A stretch of DNA of 7,251 bases from Bacteroidia bacterium. Lineage in GTDB: Bacteria; Bacteroidota; Bacteroidia; Chitinophagales; Saprospiraceae. How positions within the stretch are numbered: the stretch's first letter is position 1; each line of letters opens with the position of its first letter. The stretch spans positions 1 to 7,251 of the forward strand of contig JAUIIF010000226.1 of the NCBI GenBank assembly GCA_030431945.1, given 5' to 3'. Positions 1 to 5,648 of this stretch are shown piece by piece. The notes beneath the pieces were generated by a model. The model searched no databases. It saw only the letters and a program-made list of their open reading frames with translations, and was not told the origin of the DNA. The position numbers were made by a program, and so were the translations under genes.

Positions 1-51
1 GGGCAGGTTGCGGCTTCGCTGGGAGAGGGTGCGGCAGATAGGTACATATAG
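1..51 (+). CDS. possible C-terminal tail of an upstream gene (partial)
   Basis: Frame 1 is open from the window edge to a TAG at 49-51 and would encode a 16-residue tail, GQVAASLGEGADRYI preceded by unseen sequence. The composition is protein-like and it points in the same direction as the next gene. The other two + frames here read Arg/Trp-rich or Cys/Gly-rich nonsense. The piece is too short to assign a family, and a − strand gene starting at the ATG at 47-45 and leaving the window is an equally untestable alternative. Low confidence. Confidence 0.25.
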   Translation, partial: GQVAASLGEGAADRYI

Positions 52-118
52 AGAAGTCCATACTGGCCCGGTAAAGCGTGCCCCAGCCCCAGCCACTCAC
101 AAATCAGCCCCAACTTCA

Positions 119-135
119 GGCGCGGCCGCAGGTAC
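119..135 (+). repeat. 17-bp intergenic repeat, copy 1 (one mismatch)
   Basis: GGCGCGGCCGCAGGTAC differs from the other three copies in the window only at base 16 (A instead of G). It lies 68 bases past the possible upstream stop and 81 bases before the methyltransferase start. It is in the opposite orientation to copy 2 at 944-960, so the two face each other across that gene. It contains the 8-bp palindrome GCGGCCGC. Confidence 0.8.
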
Positions 136-203
136 ACTTATCCGCTACAGGAGCAAGCGACCAATAGCGCTCCTTCATGCCTCGTTATTCACGCCCCGCT
201 TCC

Positions 204-211
204 TATCTTCA
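204..211 (+). promoter_or_regulatory. candidate Bacteroidota -7 box, near-leaderless start
   Basis: TATCTTCA resembles the Bacteroidota -7 consensus TANNTTTG, with differences in the last two bases. It ends five bases before the GTG at 217, so transcription would begin at or next to the start codon, giving a leaderless or near-leaderless message. I see no convincing TTG -33 element; the closest is TTA at 185-187, at short spacing. The assignment rests on one box plus its position. Confidence 0.35.
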
Positions 212-216
212 CCCCC

Positions 217-906
217 GTGAAAGCTCCCTACCCCAAATACAAACGCTGGCTCAGCTACGCCACCGAGCAGGTACTGGAAACGGCCGCCTCGGACCATAAT
301 GAGTTTCTGCAGGTGAGCCTCGTCCACGGCCGGCTGCAGCTGGTAGCGGAAGATGCCATCTATAGCTTTGGCGATTACTACCTCAATTTCCGTAAGCTTT
401 TTGAAGTCTTCGACTTTGAGCGACTTCCGTTACGGGCCGAAGTGCTCATCCTCGGCCTCGGTCTCGGCAGCATTCCGGAATTGCTGGAAGACTACATCGG
501 CGTGGAGTACAACTACGTCGCCGTGGAGATCGACCCCGTGATCATCCAGCTGGCCACTAAATACAGCCTACCCCAGCTCCGTTCCCCCCTGGAGGTACAA
601 CAAGCGGACGCCTACGCCTTCCTGCAGCTGGACGCCCGGCAGTACGACCTGATCTGCGTCGATGTTTTTCAGGACGCGACGGTACCGGAGCACCTTAACG
701 GAGATGATTTCCTGGAGCTGCTCGCTGCCAGTTTGAAGCCCGGTGGCGCCATCGTCTACAACCGGCTGGCCGATACGCGGAATCACGCCCGCCTTGCCCT
801 GGAATACTACGAGGGGCCGTTCCAGAAAGCCTTCCCGGCGGGCACCTTGTACAATACCAAGGGAAACTATATGCTCGTAAACGACGCAAAGTTCCTGGCG
901 CAGTAA
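217..906 (+). CDS. class I SAM-dependent methyltransferase / spermidine-synthase-fold protein
   Basis: A 229-residue soluble protein with no signal peptide or membrane segment. It has the Rossmann-like SAM-binding order: glycine-rich motif I LILGLGLGSIPELL (about 77-90), the acidic ribose-binding end VAVEIDP (101-107), motif II QQADAYAFL (128-136, Asp131), the core strand YDLICVDVF (143-151) and the post-motif LKPGGAIVYN (173-182). The N-terminal part (about 9-60, with HGRLQL and AIYSFGDYYLNF) resembles the lead-in of spermidine-synthase-like proteins. The aminopropyltransferase signature with its catalytic Asp (D-[ST]-[ST]-D-P type) is not seen after the core strand, where VDVFQDATVPEHL stands instead. 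A methyltransferase of unknown substrate is therefore likelier than a polyamine synthase. The start is the GTG at 217: no upstream in-frame ATG is close and the next internal ATG would remove much of the protein. Probably a single-gene unit with a terminator just after its stop. Confidence 0.85.
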   Translation: MKAPYPKYKRWLSYATEQVLETAASDHNEFLQVSLVHGRLQLVAEDAIYSFGDYYLNFRKLFEVFDFERLPLRAEVLILGLGLGSIPELLEDYIGVEYNYVAVEIDPVIIQLATKYSLPQLRSPLEVQQADAYAFLQLDARQYDLICVDVFQDATVPEHLNGDDFLELLAASLKPGGAIVYNRLADTRNHARLALEYYEGPFQKAFPAGTLYNTKGNYMLVNDAKFLAQ

Positions 907-943
907 GCAGGTGATGTTTTCGCCTGCCTGTCTGTTTTTTTTT
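907..943 (+). terminator. probable intrinsic terminator after the methyltransferase gene
   Basis: Directly after the TAA (904-906), GCAGGTG (907-913) pairs with CGCCTGC (921-927), with one G-T wobble, around a 7-base loop. Nine T's follow at 935-943. The seven bases between stem and T-run make it less than ideal, so efficiency is uncertain, but its position right after a stop and before an unrelated operon fits termination. Confidence 0.55.
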
Positions 944-960
944 GCACCTGCGGCCGCGCC
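944..960 (-). repeat. 17-bp intergenic repeat, copy 2
   Basis: GCACCTGCGGCCGCGCC is the exact reverse complement of the consensus GGCGCGGCCGCAGGTGC. It abuts the T-run of the preceding terminator and lies 114 bases before the first amidohydrolase-fold ATG. With copy 1 (119-135) it flanks the methyltransferase gene in inverted orientation. Confidence 0.85.
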
Positions 961-985
961 CGGACTAAACAAGTATTCCAATTAA

Positions 986-1038
986 AAGTTAGCAAGACAA
1001 CTTACCGGGTGATTCGGCAATCTATTTGCTAACTTACC
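986..1038 (+). promoter_or_regulatory. inverted plus direct repeat upstream of the amidohydrolase cluster
   Basis: AAGTTAGCAA (986-995) and TTGCTAACTT (1026-1035) form a perfect 10-bp inverted repeat with 30 bases between them. AACTTACC occurs directly repeated at 999-1006 and 1031-1038, so AAGTT at 986-990 can pair with either AACTT copy. The element is 36 to 88 bases before the ATG of the first gene in the cluster. It could be a dimeric regulator's operator, two alternative hairpins in a leader, or chance. No clear TANNTTTG promoter was found here, so whether it is transcribed is unknown. Confidence 0.4.
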
Positions 1039-1073
1039 CTGTCTATTTACACCACTCACTAACCAATGAGAAC

Positions 1074-2759
1074 ATGACGAAGTATCTGTTTGGCTGCCTC
1101 TGCAGTCTGCTCCTCGTGTTATCGTCAGGACTCCACGCTCAGGGAAGCGTGGAAGATCGCCCGCCGGTAACCATGACTTTTTTCCTTAATAACGCCTTTA
1201 TTGTTCAGTCTCCCGGCAAGGTGATTGACCTGGGGGGCCTCCTCATCCGTGACGGCCTCATCCAGGCAGTCGGCAAGGACCTGAAAGCACCGGCGGATGC
1301 CAAGGTAATGGAGGCGGACTCCATGTACATTTATGCAGGCTTCATCGACGGGCTGTCCAACCTGGGAGTTCCGAAGCCAAAGCAGGAGTCTGGTGGCAAC
1401 ACGCGCGGTGGTGGCCGCATCTACAACCCTTCTTACGAGCAGGCCGGCATCCATACCGCTAATAACGTCGCCGGCCTCCTGGCCCCTACTGAAAAAGACA
1501 TTGCCGATATGCGGGCCATTGGCTTTACGGCAGCTCACGTCGTTCCCCGCGAGGGGATGCTTCCCGGTCAGGGAGCCGTCATCTTACTGGGCGGCGACGA
1601 TGCGGCGAAAATGATCGTCCGGGAGCGCAGTTCCCTTTTCGCCCAGTTCGAAGGTGCTGACGGCGGTGCTTACCCGAGTACGGACATGGCCATCATGTCT
1701 AAATTCCGGGAACTGTACCAACAGGCGCGTCAGCACCAGTCGCACCAGGCGAACTACGCCAAGAACCCCCGCGGCATGAGCCGGCCGGCACAGAACGACG
1801 TGCTGGCGGCTTTCGGTCCGAGTATTGAGGGGGAACGGCCCATTTTCTTTGCCGTTGACGGCATCAAGGAAATGCACCGTGCCATCACCCTCAGCAAGGA
1901 ACTGGGATTCCCCCTGGCCCTGGCGGATGTTACCATGGCCCAGAAGGCCATCGCGCCGCTTAAAGCTTCCGGGGCCAGCCTTTTCTTAACGATGGACTTG
2001 CCGGAAGCCAAGAAAGCCGAAAAGAAAGACGAAGAAGAAACCGATCCGGAAAAGAAAAAACTGGAAGAAAGTCGGGCGGCCGCCATGCAGCTGCACGAAG
2101 AACAGGCCGCCATGCTGGCCAAGGAAGGAATTGCCTTTGGCTTCTCCACTTTGAGTGCCAAATCCAAAGACGTGCGGGAGAACCTGGCGCGGATGATCAA
2201 AGCAGGCCTCACGGCAGACCAGGCGCTGGCCGCCCTGACCACGGAGCCGGCCCGGATGCTGGGGGTTTCCAACATCATGGGGACCGTCGAAAAAGGGAAG
2301 ATTGCCAACCTCATCGTTACCGATCAACCTTACTTCGAAGAAGGGGCCAACGTGCGCTACGTCTTCGTGGACGGTATGCCCTCGGAGTACGAAGTGAAGA
2401 AGAAAAAGAAAAAGTCTGCTGGTGACCCGGCCGCCAAAGTGATGGCCGCAGGAACCTGGGCTCTGGAGATTGACGTCCCGATGGAGCAAATGTCCACCCC
2501 CACCCTGACGATTACCGACGATAATGGCAGCCTTACCGGTAAGATTGTTTCCGGCATGGGAGCGAACGACATCAGCGATATGAGCCTGGAGGGCAATAAC
2601 CTTACCTTCAGTTACTCCGTAGATGGCGGGGGCCAGACCGTCACCGTCACTTTTGACCTGACGATTGACGGCGACACCCTTGAGGGGACGATGTCCGCCG
2701 GCAACTTCGGCTCTTTTGACGTTGAGGGAGACCGCGAAAGCGGGCCGAAACGCCAGTAG
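1074..2759 (+). CDS. exported amidohydrolase-fold pseudoenzyme with C-terminal beta domain
   Basis: A 561-residue protein. The ATG at 1074 is chosen because it begins a clean Sec signal peptide (lysine, hydrophobic stretch about 5-19, then HAQ); a TTG 16 codons upstream would bury it. Residues 34-90 are the beta-sandwich lead of the amidohydrolase superfamily, ending YAGFIDG. Where active members have HxH the protein has Leu94 and Asn96. The usual strand-5, -6 and -8 His/His/Asp ligands are also not seen: FFAVDG near 258-263 and FGFSTLSAKS near 355-364 occupy the positions. The family-typical GMLPGQGAVILL (161-172) and the C-terminal GTVEKGKIANLIV (403-415) are kept, so the fold is intact while metal-dependent hydrolysis is unlikely. 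A Lys/Glu-rich insertion spans about 310-333. A run of six lysines (442-447) leads to a beta-rich domain (about 459-556) with GTWALEID, NGSLTGKI, DGDTLEGTM and FGSFDVEGDR, resembling the GTW...GTR domains I recall at the ends of bacterial amidohydrolases. First gene of the cluster, 61 bases before the next. Confidence 0.88.
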   Translation: MTKYLFGCLCSLLLVLSSGLHAQGSVEDRPPVTMTFFLNNAFIVQSPGKVIDLGGLLIRDGLIQAVGKDLKAPADAKVMEADSMYIYAGFIDGLSNLGVPKPKQESGGNTRGGGRIYNPSYEQAGIHTANNVAGLLAPTEKDIADMRAIGFTAAHVVPREGMLPGQGAVILLGGDDAAKMIVRERSSLFAQFEGADGGAYPSTDMAIMSKFRELYQQARQHQSHQANYAKNPRGMSRPAQNDVLAAFGPSIEGERPIFFAVDGIKEMHRAITLSKELGFPLALADVTMAQKAIAPLKASGASLFLTMDLPEAKKAEKKDEEETDPEKKKLEESRAAAMQLHEEQAAMLAKEGIAFGFSTLSAKSKDVRENLARMIKAGLTADQALAALTTEPARMLGVSNIMGTVEKGKIANLIVTDQPYFEEGANVRYVFVDGMPSEYEVKKKKKKSAGDPAAKVMAAGTWALEIDVPMEQMSTPTLTITDDNGSLTGKIVSGMGANDISDMSLEGNNLTFSYSVDGGGQTVTVTFDLTIDGDTLEGTMSAGNFGSFDVEGDRESGPKRQ

Positions 2760-2789
2760 CCTTTCAAACAATAACTCAAACCTTCCGCA

Positions 2790-2801
2790 GCCCGTACGGG
2801 C
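2790..2801. repeat. 12-bp palindrome between the first and second cluster genes
   Basis: GCCCGTACGGGC is a perfect palindrome 30 bases after the stop of the first cluster gene and 19 bases before the ATG of the second. It could fold into a 4-bp hairpin with a GTAC loop or serve as a small protein site. No T-run follows, so it is not a terminator and does not argue against co-transcription. Confidence 0.4.
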
Positions 2802-2820
2802 CGGACTAAAAATACCATCA

Positions 2821-4173
2821 ATGTTCAAGCATAGCTTGCTGCTGTTCTTGCTCCTTACCGTAAGTGCACTCGTTGCCCAGGTAGAGAAAGGCAGTATCCA
2901 CATAAAAAACGGTACCGTCCTGACGGTCACCAACGGGGTTTTAGAAAACGCCGACGTCGTTATTGAAAACGGCATCATCAGCCGGATTGGAAAGAACCTC
3001 CGGACGCCCGCCGGCGCCAAGGTCGTAGATGCCACCGGGCAATTCGTCATGCCGGGCATCATTGATGCCCATTCGCACATTGCGCTCGATGCCGTCAACG
3101 AAGCGACCAACCCCGTTACCGCTGAGGTAAGAACCGGCGACGTACTGGACCCCCTCGACGTAGGCATTTACCGCGCCCTCGCCGGTGGCGTTACCGCCAC
3201 CCACGCCATGCACGGCTCGGCTAACGCCATCGGCGGCCAGTGTGAAACCATCAAACTTCGTTACGGCACGTACAACCCCAACGACCTGAAAATGGAAGGG
3301 GCGCCCCGTACCATCAAATTTGCGCTGGGCGAAAACCCGATGCGGGTGCACGGTGAAGGAGGTGGACTCATGTCCCGCACCCGGATGGGTATCGAGCACG
3401 TCTTCCGCCAGGCCTTCTCCGAAGCCAGGCAGTACCTGGAGGCACAGGAAGCCTACGCCAGGCAGAAAACAAGTGACCCAACTGCCGTTGCCCCCATGTA
3501 CGACCGCCGCCTGGAGGCTCTGGGGGACATCCTCAAGGGAGACATCATCATCCACTGCCACTCCTACCGGGCGGATGAAATCCTGATGCTGATGAACGTC
3601 TGTAAAGATTTCGGCATTAAGCGGTTGGTATTCCAGCACGTCAATGAAGGCTTTAAAGTAGCGCCGGAGCTCGCCGAATTTGGCGCCGGAGCCTCGGTCT
3701 TTGCGGACTGGTGGGCCTACAAGTTCGAAGTGTACTACTCCACGGCCTACAACGCCGCCATTCTCACGAGAAACGGGGTGGTTACCTCCATTAATTCTGA
3801 CTCGGGCGACTACATCCGCCACCTCTTTCACCAGGCCGGCAAGACCCAGCGTTACGGGCAGCTGACGGACAACGAAGCCCTCCGCCTCATCACGTTAAAC
3901 CCAGCCATCCAACTCGGCATCGAAGACCGTGTCGGCTCCCTCGAAAAGGGTAAAGACGGAGACGTGGCCATTTTCAGCGCCCACCCCCTTTCGGTGTACG
4001 CCATTCCTCAGATGACCATCGTAGACGGAGTAGTTCGTTTCGACATCAAGAATGACAACAATGACCAGCGGCTTGATCCGGATCCCGAAAAGATCGACAT
4101 GATGATGCTTAACTACGACGAAGACCACCGTTGTATGGAAGGCACCGGAGCTGCTCTCTTTCATAACCACTAA
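2821..4173 (+). CDS. exported metal-dependent amidohydrolase, COG1228-like, catalytic residues present
   Basis: A 450-residue protein. The start at ATG 2821 gives a short Sec signal peptide, probable cleavage ALVA|Q near residue 19. The reading frame is open further upstream, but that would overlap the previous gene and bury the signal peptide. Superfamily ligands are visible in order: HxH as His84/His86 in MPGIIDAHSHIALD, Lys166 in IKFALGENP (candidate bridging lysine), His245/His247 in IIIHCHSYR, His273 in FQHVNEG and Asp327 in SINSDSGD. The tail has NPAIQLGIEDRVGSLEKGKDGDVAIF (split here over about 360-385), typical of imidazolonepropionase-like COG1228 hydrolases. Such enzymes cut cyclic amides or peptide bonds (for example Xaa-Pro or Xaa-Arg/Lys dipeptides); the substrate cannot be read from sequence. 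It is the only cluster member with a full ligand set, 61 bases after the first gene and 11 bases before the third, so co-transcription is expected. Acts outside the cytoplasm. Confidence 0.92.
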   Translation: MFKHSLLLFLLLTVSALVAQVEKGSIHIKNGTVLTVTNGVLENADVVIENGIISRIGKNLRTPAGAKVVDATGQFVMPGIIDAHSHIALDAVNEATNPVTAEVRTGDVLDPLDVGIYRALAGGVTATHAMHGSANAIGGQCETIKLRYGTYNPNDLKMEGAPRTIKFALGENPMRVHGEGGGLMSRTRMGIEHVFRQAFSEARQYLEAQEAYARQKTSDPTAVAPMYDRRLEALGDILKGDIIIHCHSYRADEILMLMNVCKDFGIKRLVFQHVNEGFKVAPELAEFGAGASVFADWWAYKFEVYYSTAYNAAILTRNGVVTSINSDSGDYIRHLFHQAGKTQRYGQLTDNEALRLITLNPAIQLGIEDRVGSLEKGKDGDVAIFSAHPLSVYAIPQMTIVDGVVRFDIKNDNNDQRLDPDPEKIDMMMLNYDEDHRCMEGTGAALFHNH

Positions 4174-4184
4174 ACACCAGCAAT

Positions 4185-5492
4185 ATGCGCTTAACAACTA
4201 AAACATTCCTGCTGGTCTTCGTCGCCCTGATGATGGCGGCCACCAGCCTTTCCGCCCAGGTCGTGGGCCGGGCCACTAAAGGCACCTTCCTGCTGAAGAA
4301 TGCCACCATTGAGACCATTGCCAATGGTACCGTCCGGGGAGACCTCCTGATTGTGGACGGAAAAATTGCCAACATCGGCATGAATCTTACCGCCGCCGGG
4401 GCAAAAGAAATTGACTGCACCGACAAATACATTTACCCCGGCTTTATTGATGCGGGGACAAATCTTGGTCTCATCGAGGTGAGTTCCGTTTCCCTCACCC
4501 AGGATGCCCGGGAATCGGGAGAGGTCAAGCCTTTCCTCGAGGCCCTTACTGCCGTCAACCCCAGTTCGGTAGCCATTCCGGTTACCCGGGTCAGCGGGGT
4601 GACGACGGTACTGGCCATGCCCGAGGGCGGTCTAATCCCCGGCCAGGCGGCACTGATCAACCTGGTGGGGTACTCCCCGGACGAGATGTACGCCGGCTTC
4701 AAGGCGATGCGGATGAACTTCCCTTCCTCGGCCGCCCGTGGTCGTCGGGATCGCCGCTCCGAAGAAGACCGTAAAAAAGCCGAGGAGAAAAAATTCAAGG
4801 AGATTACGGAGCTTTGGGAGGAAACCAAGCTCTTCGCCAAAATTCAGCGTGCTAAGGCCACCGACCCCAGCATCAGGCAGGCATACAACCCCACGCTCGA
4901 AGCAATGATCCCGGTCGTTGCAGGCGAAATGCCCCTGTTTATTGAAGTAGACCGGTCAGATGATATTCTGGCGGCACTGAAATGGATTAAGAAAACCAAA
5001 GTCAACGCCGTCCTTACCGGAGTAGCCGAAGGTTGGCGCGTAGCAGATTCCATTGCGGCGGCGAAGGTTCCGGTCATTACGGGCCCGGTTATCGGCTTGC
5101 CGACCCGGCAGTCCGACCGCTACGACCGGCCCTACGCCAATGCCGGCATTATGGCCAAAGCAGGCGTGACCGTTGCGATCCGCTCGAATGACACGGAGAA
5201 CGTTAGGGATTTGCCCTTCCACGCCGGCTTCGCCGCCGCGTACGGTATGGGCCGGGAGGCGGCACTGAAAGCCATCACCCTGATCCCCGCGCAACTGATG
5301 GGCCTCGGCGATCGCCTGGGCTCGCTGGAGGTGGGTAAAGAGGCCAACCTCTTTATCTGCGACGGTGACCCGCTGGAGACCAAGACGCAGATCGAACAGG
5401 TGTTCATCAGCGGCTGGGAAATCCCGATGAACAGCCGTCATTCCTTGCTGTACGACGAATTCCTGGAGCGAAGCCCGGGGCTGAAAAACTGA
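4185..5492 (+). CDS. exported amidohydrolase-fold pseudoenzyme
   Basis: A 435-residue protein with a Sec signal peptide (hydrophobic 8-20, cleavage near LSA|Q, residue 24). It starts at the ATG at 4185, 11 bases after the previous stop, with no Shine-Dalgarno. The fold is recognisable: NATIETIANGTV...DGKIANIG (39-65), YPGFIDAG (84-91), EGGLIPGQAALINLVG (147-162) and GDRLGSLEVGKEANLFI (375-391). The HxH position reads Gly91/Asn93 (DAGTNLG). Where relatives have metal-binding His there are PLFIEVDRSDD (250-260, Glu254) and VLTGVAEGW (276-284); the strand-8 Asp region is RSNDTEN (333-339). Hydrolysis is thus doubtful. A basic/acidic helical segment spans about 184-218. The YPGF(I)xxxxxLGL(I/V)E stretch matches a Bacteroidota group I recall, commonly annotated amidohydrolase despite a missing HxH. 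Its closeness to the intact enzyme suggests a partner, scaffold or ligand-binding role (inference). Confidence 0.9.
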   Translation: MRLTTKTFLLVFVALMMAATSLSAQVVGRATKGTFLLKNATIETIANGTVRGDLLIVDGKIANIGMNLTAAGAKEIDCTDKYIYPGFIDAGTNLGLIEVSSVSLTQDARESGEVKPFLEALTAVNPSSVAIPVTRVSGVTTVLAMPEGGLIPGQAALINLVGYSPDEMYAGFKAMRMNFPSSAARGRRDRRSEEDRKKAEEKKFKEITELWEETKLFAKIQRAKATDPSIRQAYNPTLEAMIPVVAGEMPLFIEVDRSDDILAALKWIKKTKVNAVLTGVAEGWRVADSIAAAKVPVITGPVIGLPTRQSDRYDRPYANAGIMAKAGVTVAIRSNDTENVRDLPFHAGFAAAYGMGREAALKAITLIPAQLMGLGDRLGSLEVGKEANLFICDGDPLETKTQIEQVFISGWEIPMNSRHSLLYDEFLERSPGLKN

Positions 5493-5500
5493 TAAATTTG

Positions 5501-5520
5501 CACTTTGCCTTTGGCAAGTG
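5501..5520 (+). other. stem-loop directly before the cluster terminator
   Basis: CACTTTGCC (5501-5509) pairs with GGCAAGTG (5513-5520) around a TTT loop, with one bulged T. It begins eight bases after the stop of the third amidohydrolase-fold gene and touches the next stem-loop with no spacer. It may protect the 3' end of the message or assist termination. Confidence 0.5.
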
Positions 5521-5555
5521 AGCGGAGTGAGCCATTGGTTCATTCCGCTTTTTTT
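5521..5555 (+). terminator. strong intrinsic terminator of the amidohydrolase cluster
   Basis: Bases 5521-5533 (AGCGGAGTGAGCC) pair with 5537-5549 (GGTTCATTCCGCT), with two G-T wobbles, around an ATT loop. A run of seven T's covers 5549-5555. Long stem, tight loop and T-run match a rho-independent terminator for + strand transcription. There is no matching T-run on the other strand for the convergent WD40 gene. Confidence 0.85.
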
Positions 5556-5566
5556 GTCGGGTAAGG

Positions 5567-5583
5567 GGCGCGGCCGCAGGTGC
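5567..5583 (+). repeat. 17-bp intergenic repeat, copy 3
   Basis: An exact consensus copy, GGCGCGGCCGCAGGTGC, 11 bases after the T-run of the cluster terminator. It is the left arm of the inverted repeat at 5567-5647. Confidence 0.85.
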
Positions 5584-5630
5584 GGGGTAAGTTAGAAGGC
5601 AAAGTAACGGCTCCGTTGTCCTGCTGCCTG

Positions 5631-5647
5631 GCACCTGCGGCCGCGCC
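5631..5647 (-). repeat. 17-bp intergenic repeat, copy 4
   Basis: GCACCTGCGGCCGCGCC, identical to copy 2 and the exact reverse complement of copy 3. On the − strand it begins one base after the WD40 TGA, so it is the first thing in that gene's 3' untranslated region. Confidence 0.85.
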
Positions 5648-5648
5648 A

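Larger units (their letters stand above)
5567..5647. repeat. 81-bp inverted-repeat element between convergent genes
   Basis: Copies 3 and 4 of the 17-bp repeat face each other as perfect 17-bp arms around 47 bases. Inside, AGGCA (5597-5601) pairs with TGCCT (5625-5629) and AACGG (5606-5610) with CCGTT (5613-5617), so the whole unit can fold into one long, interrupted hairpin. It ends one base from the WD40 stop codon. No T-run follows the outer stem on either strand, so it is not a classical terminator, although it may stall polymerase or protect the 3' ends of both convergent messages. The structure resembles REP/BIME or MITE-type elements. Confidence 0.7.

Noticed and set aside
8..220. 70-codon + strand open frame before the methyltransferase
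   Set aside because: It runs through repeat copy 1 and overlaps the methyltransferase start. Its composition (Arg/Pro/Ala/Ser-rich) gives no sign of a protein.
1026..1073. TTG start 16 codons upstream for the first amidohydrolase-fold gene
   Set aside because: It would place a polar stretch before the signal peptide and lies within the inverted repeat. The ATG at 1074 gives a normal signal peptide.
2790..2810. CCGGACTAAA shared by 960-969 and 2801-2810 as a regulatory box
   Set aside because: Only two copies, at very different distances from the ATGs (104 and 10 bases). A 10-base match of this kind can arise by chance in the intergenic DNA available.
1986..3167. 393-codon open frame on the − strand
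   Set aside because: It runs antisense through parts of two well-supported amidohydrolase-fold genes, has an unstructured Ser/Phe/Gly-rich composition with no recognisable motif, and is a typical GC-rich shadow frame.
2941..3831. 296-codon open frame on the − strand
   Set aside because: It is antisense to the intact amidohydrolase gene and its Val/Gly-rich product mirrors that gene's codons. No family motif is seen.
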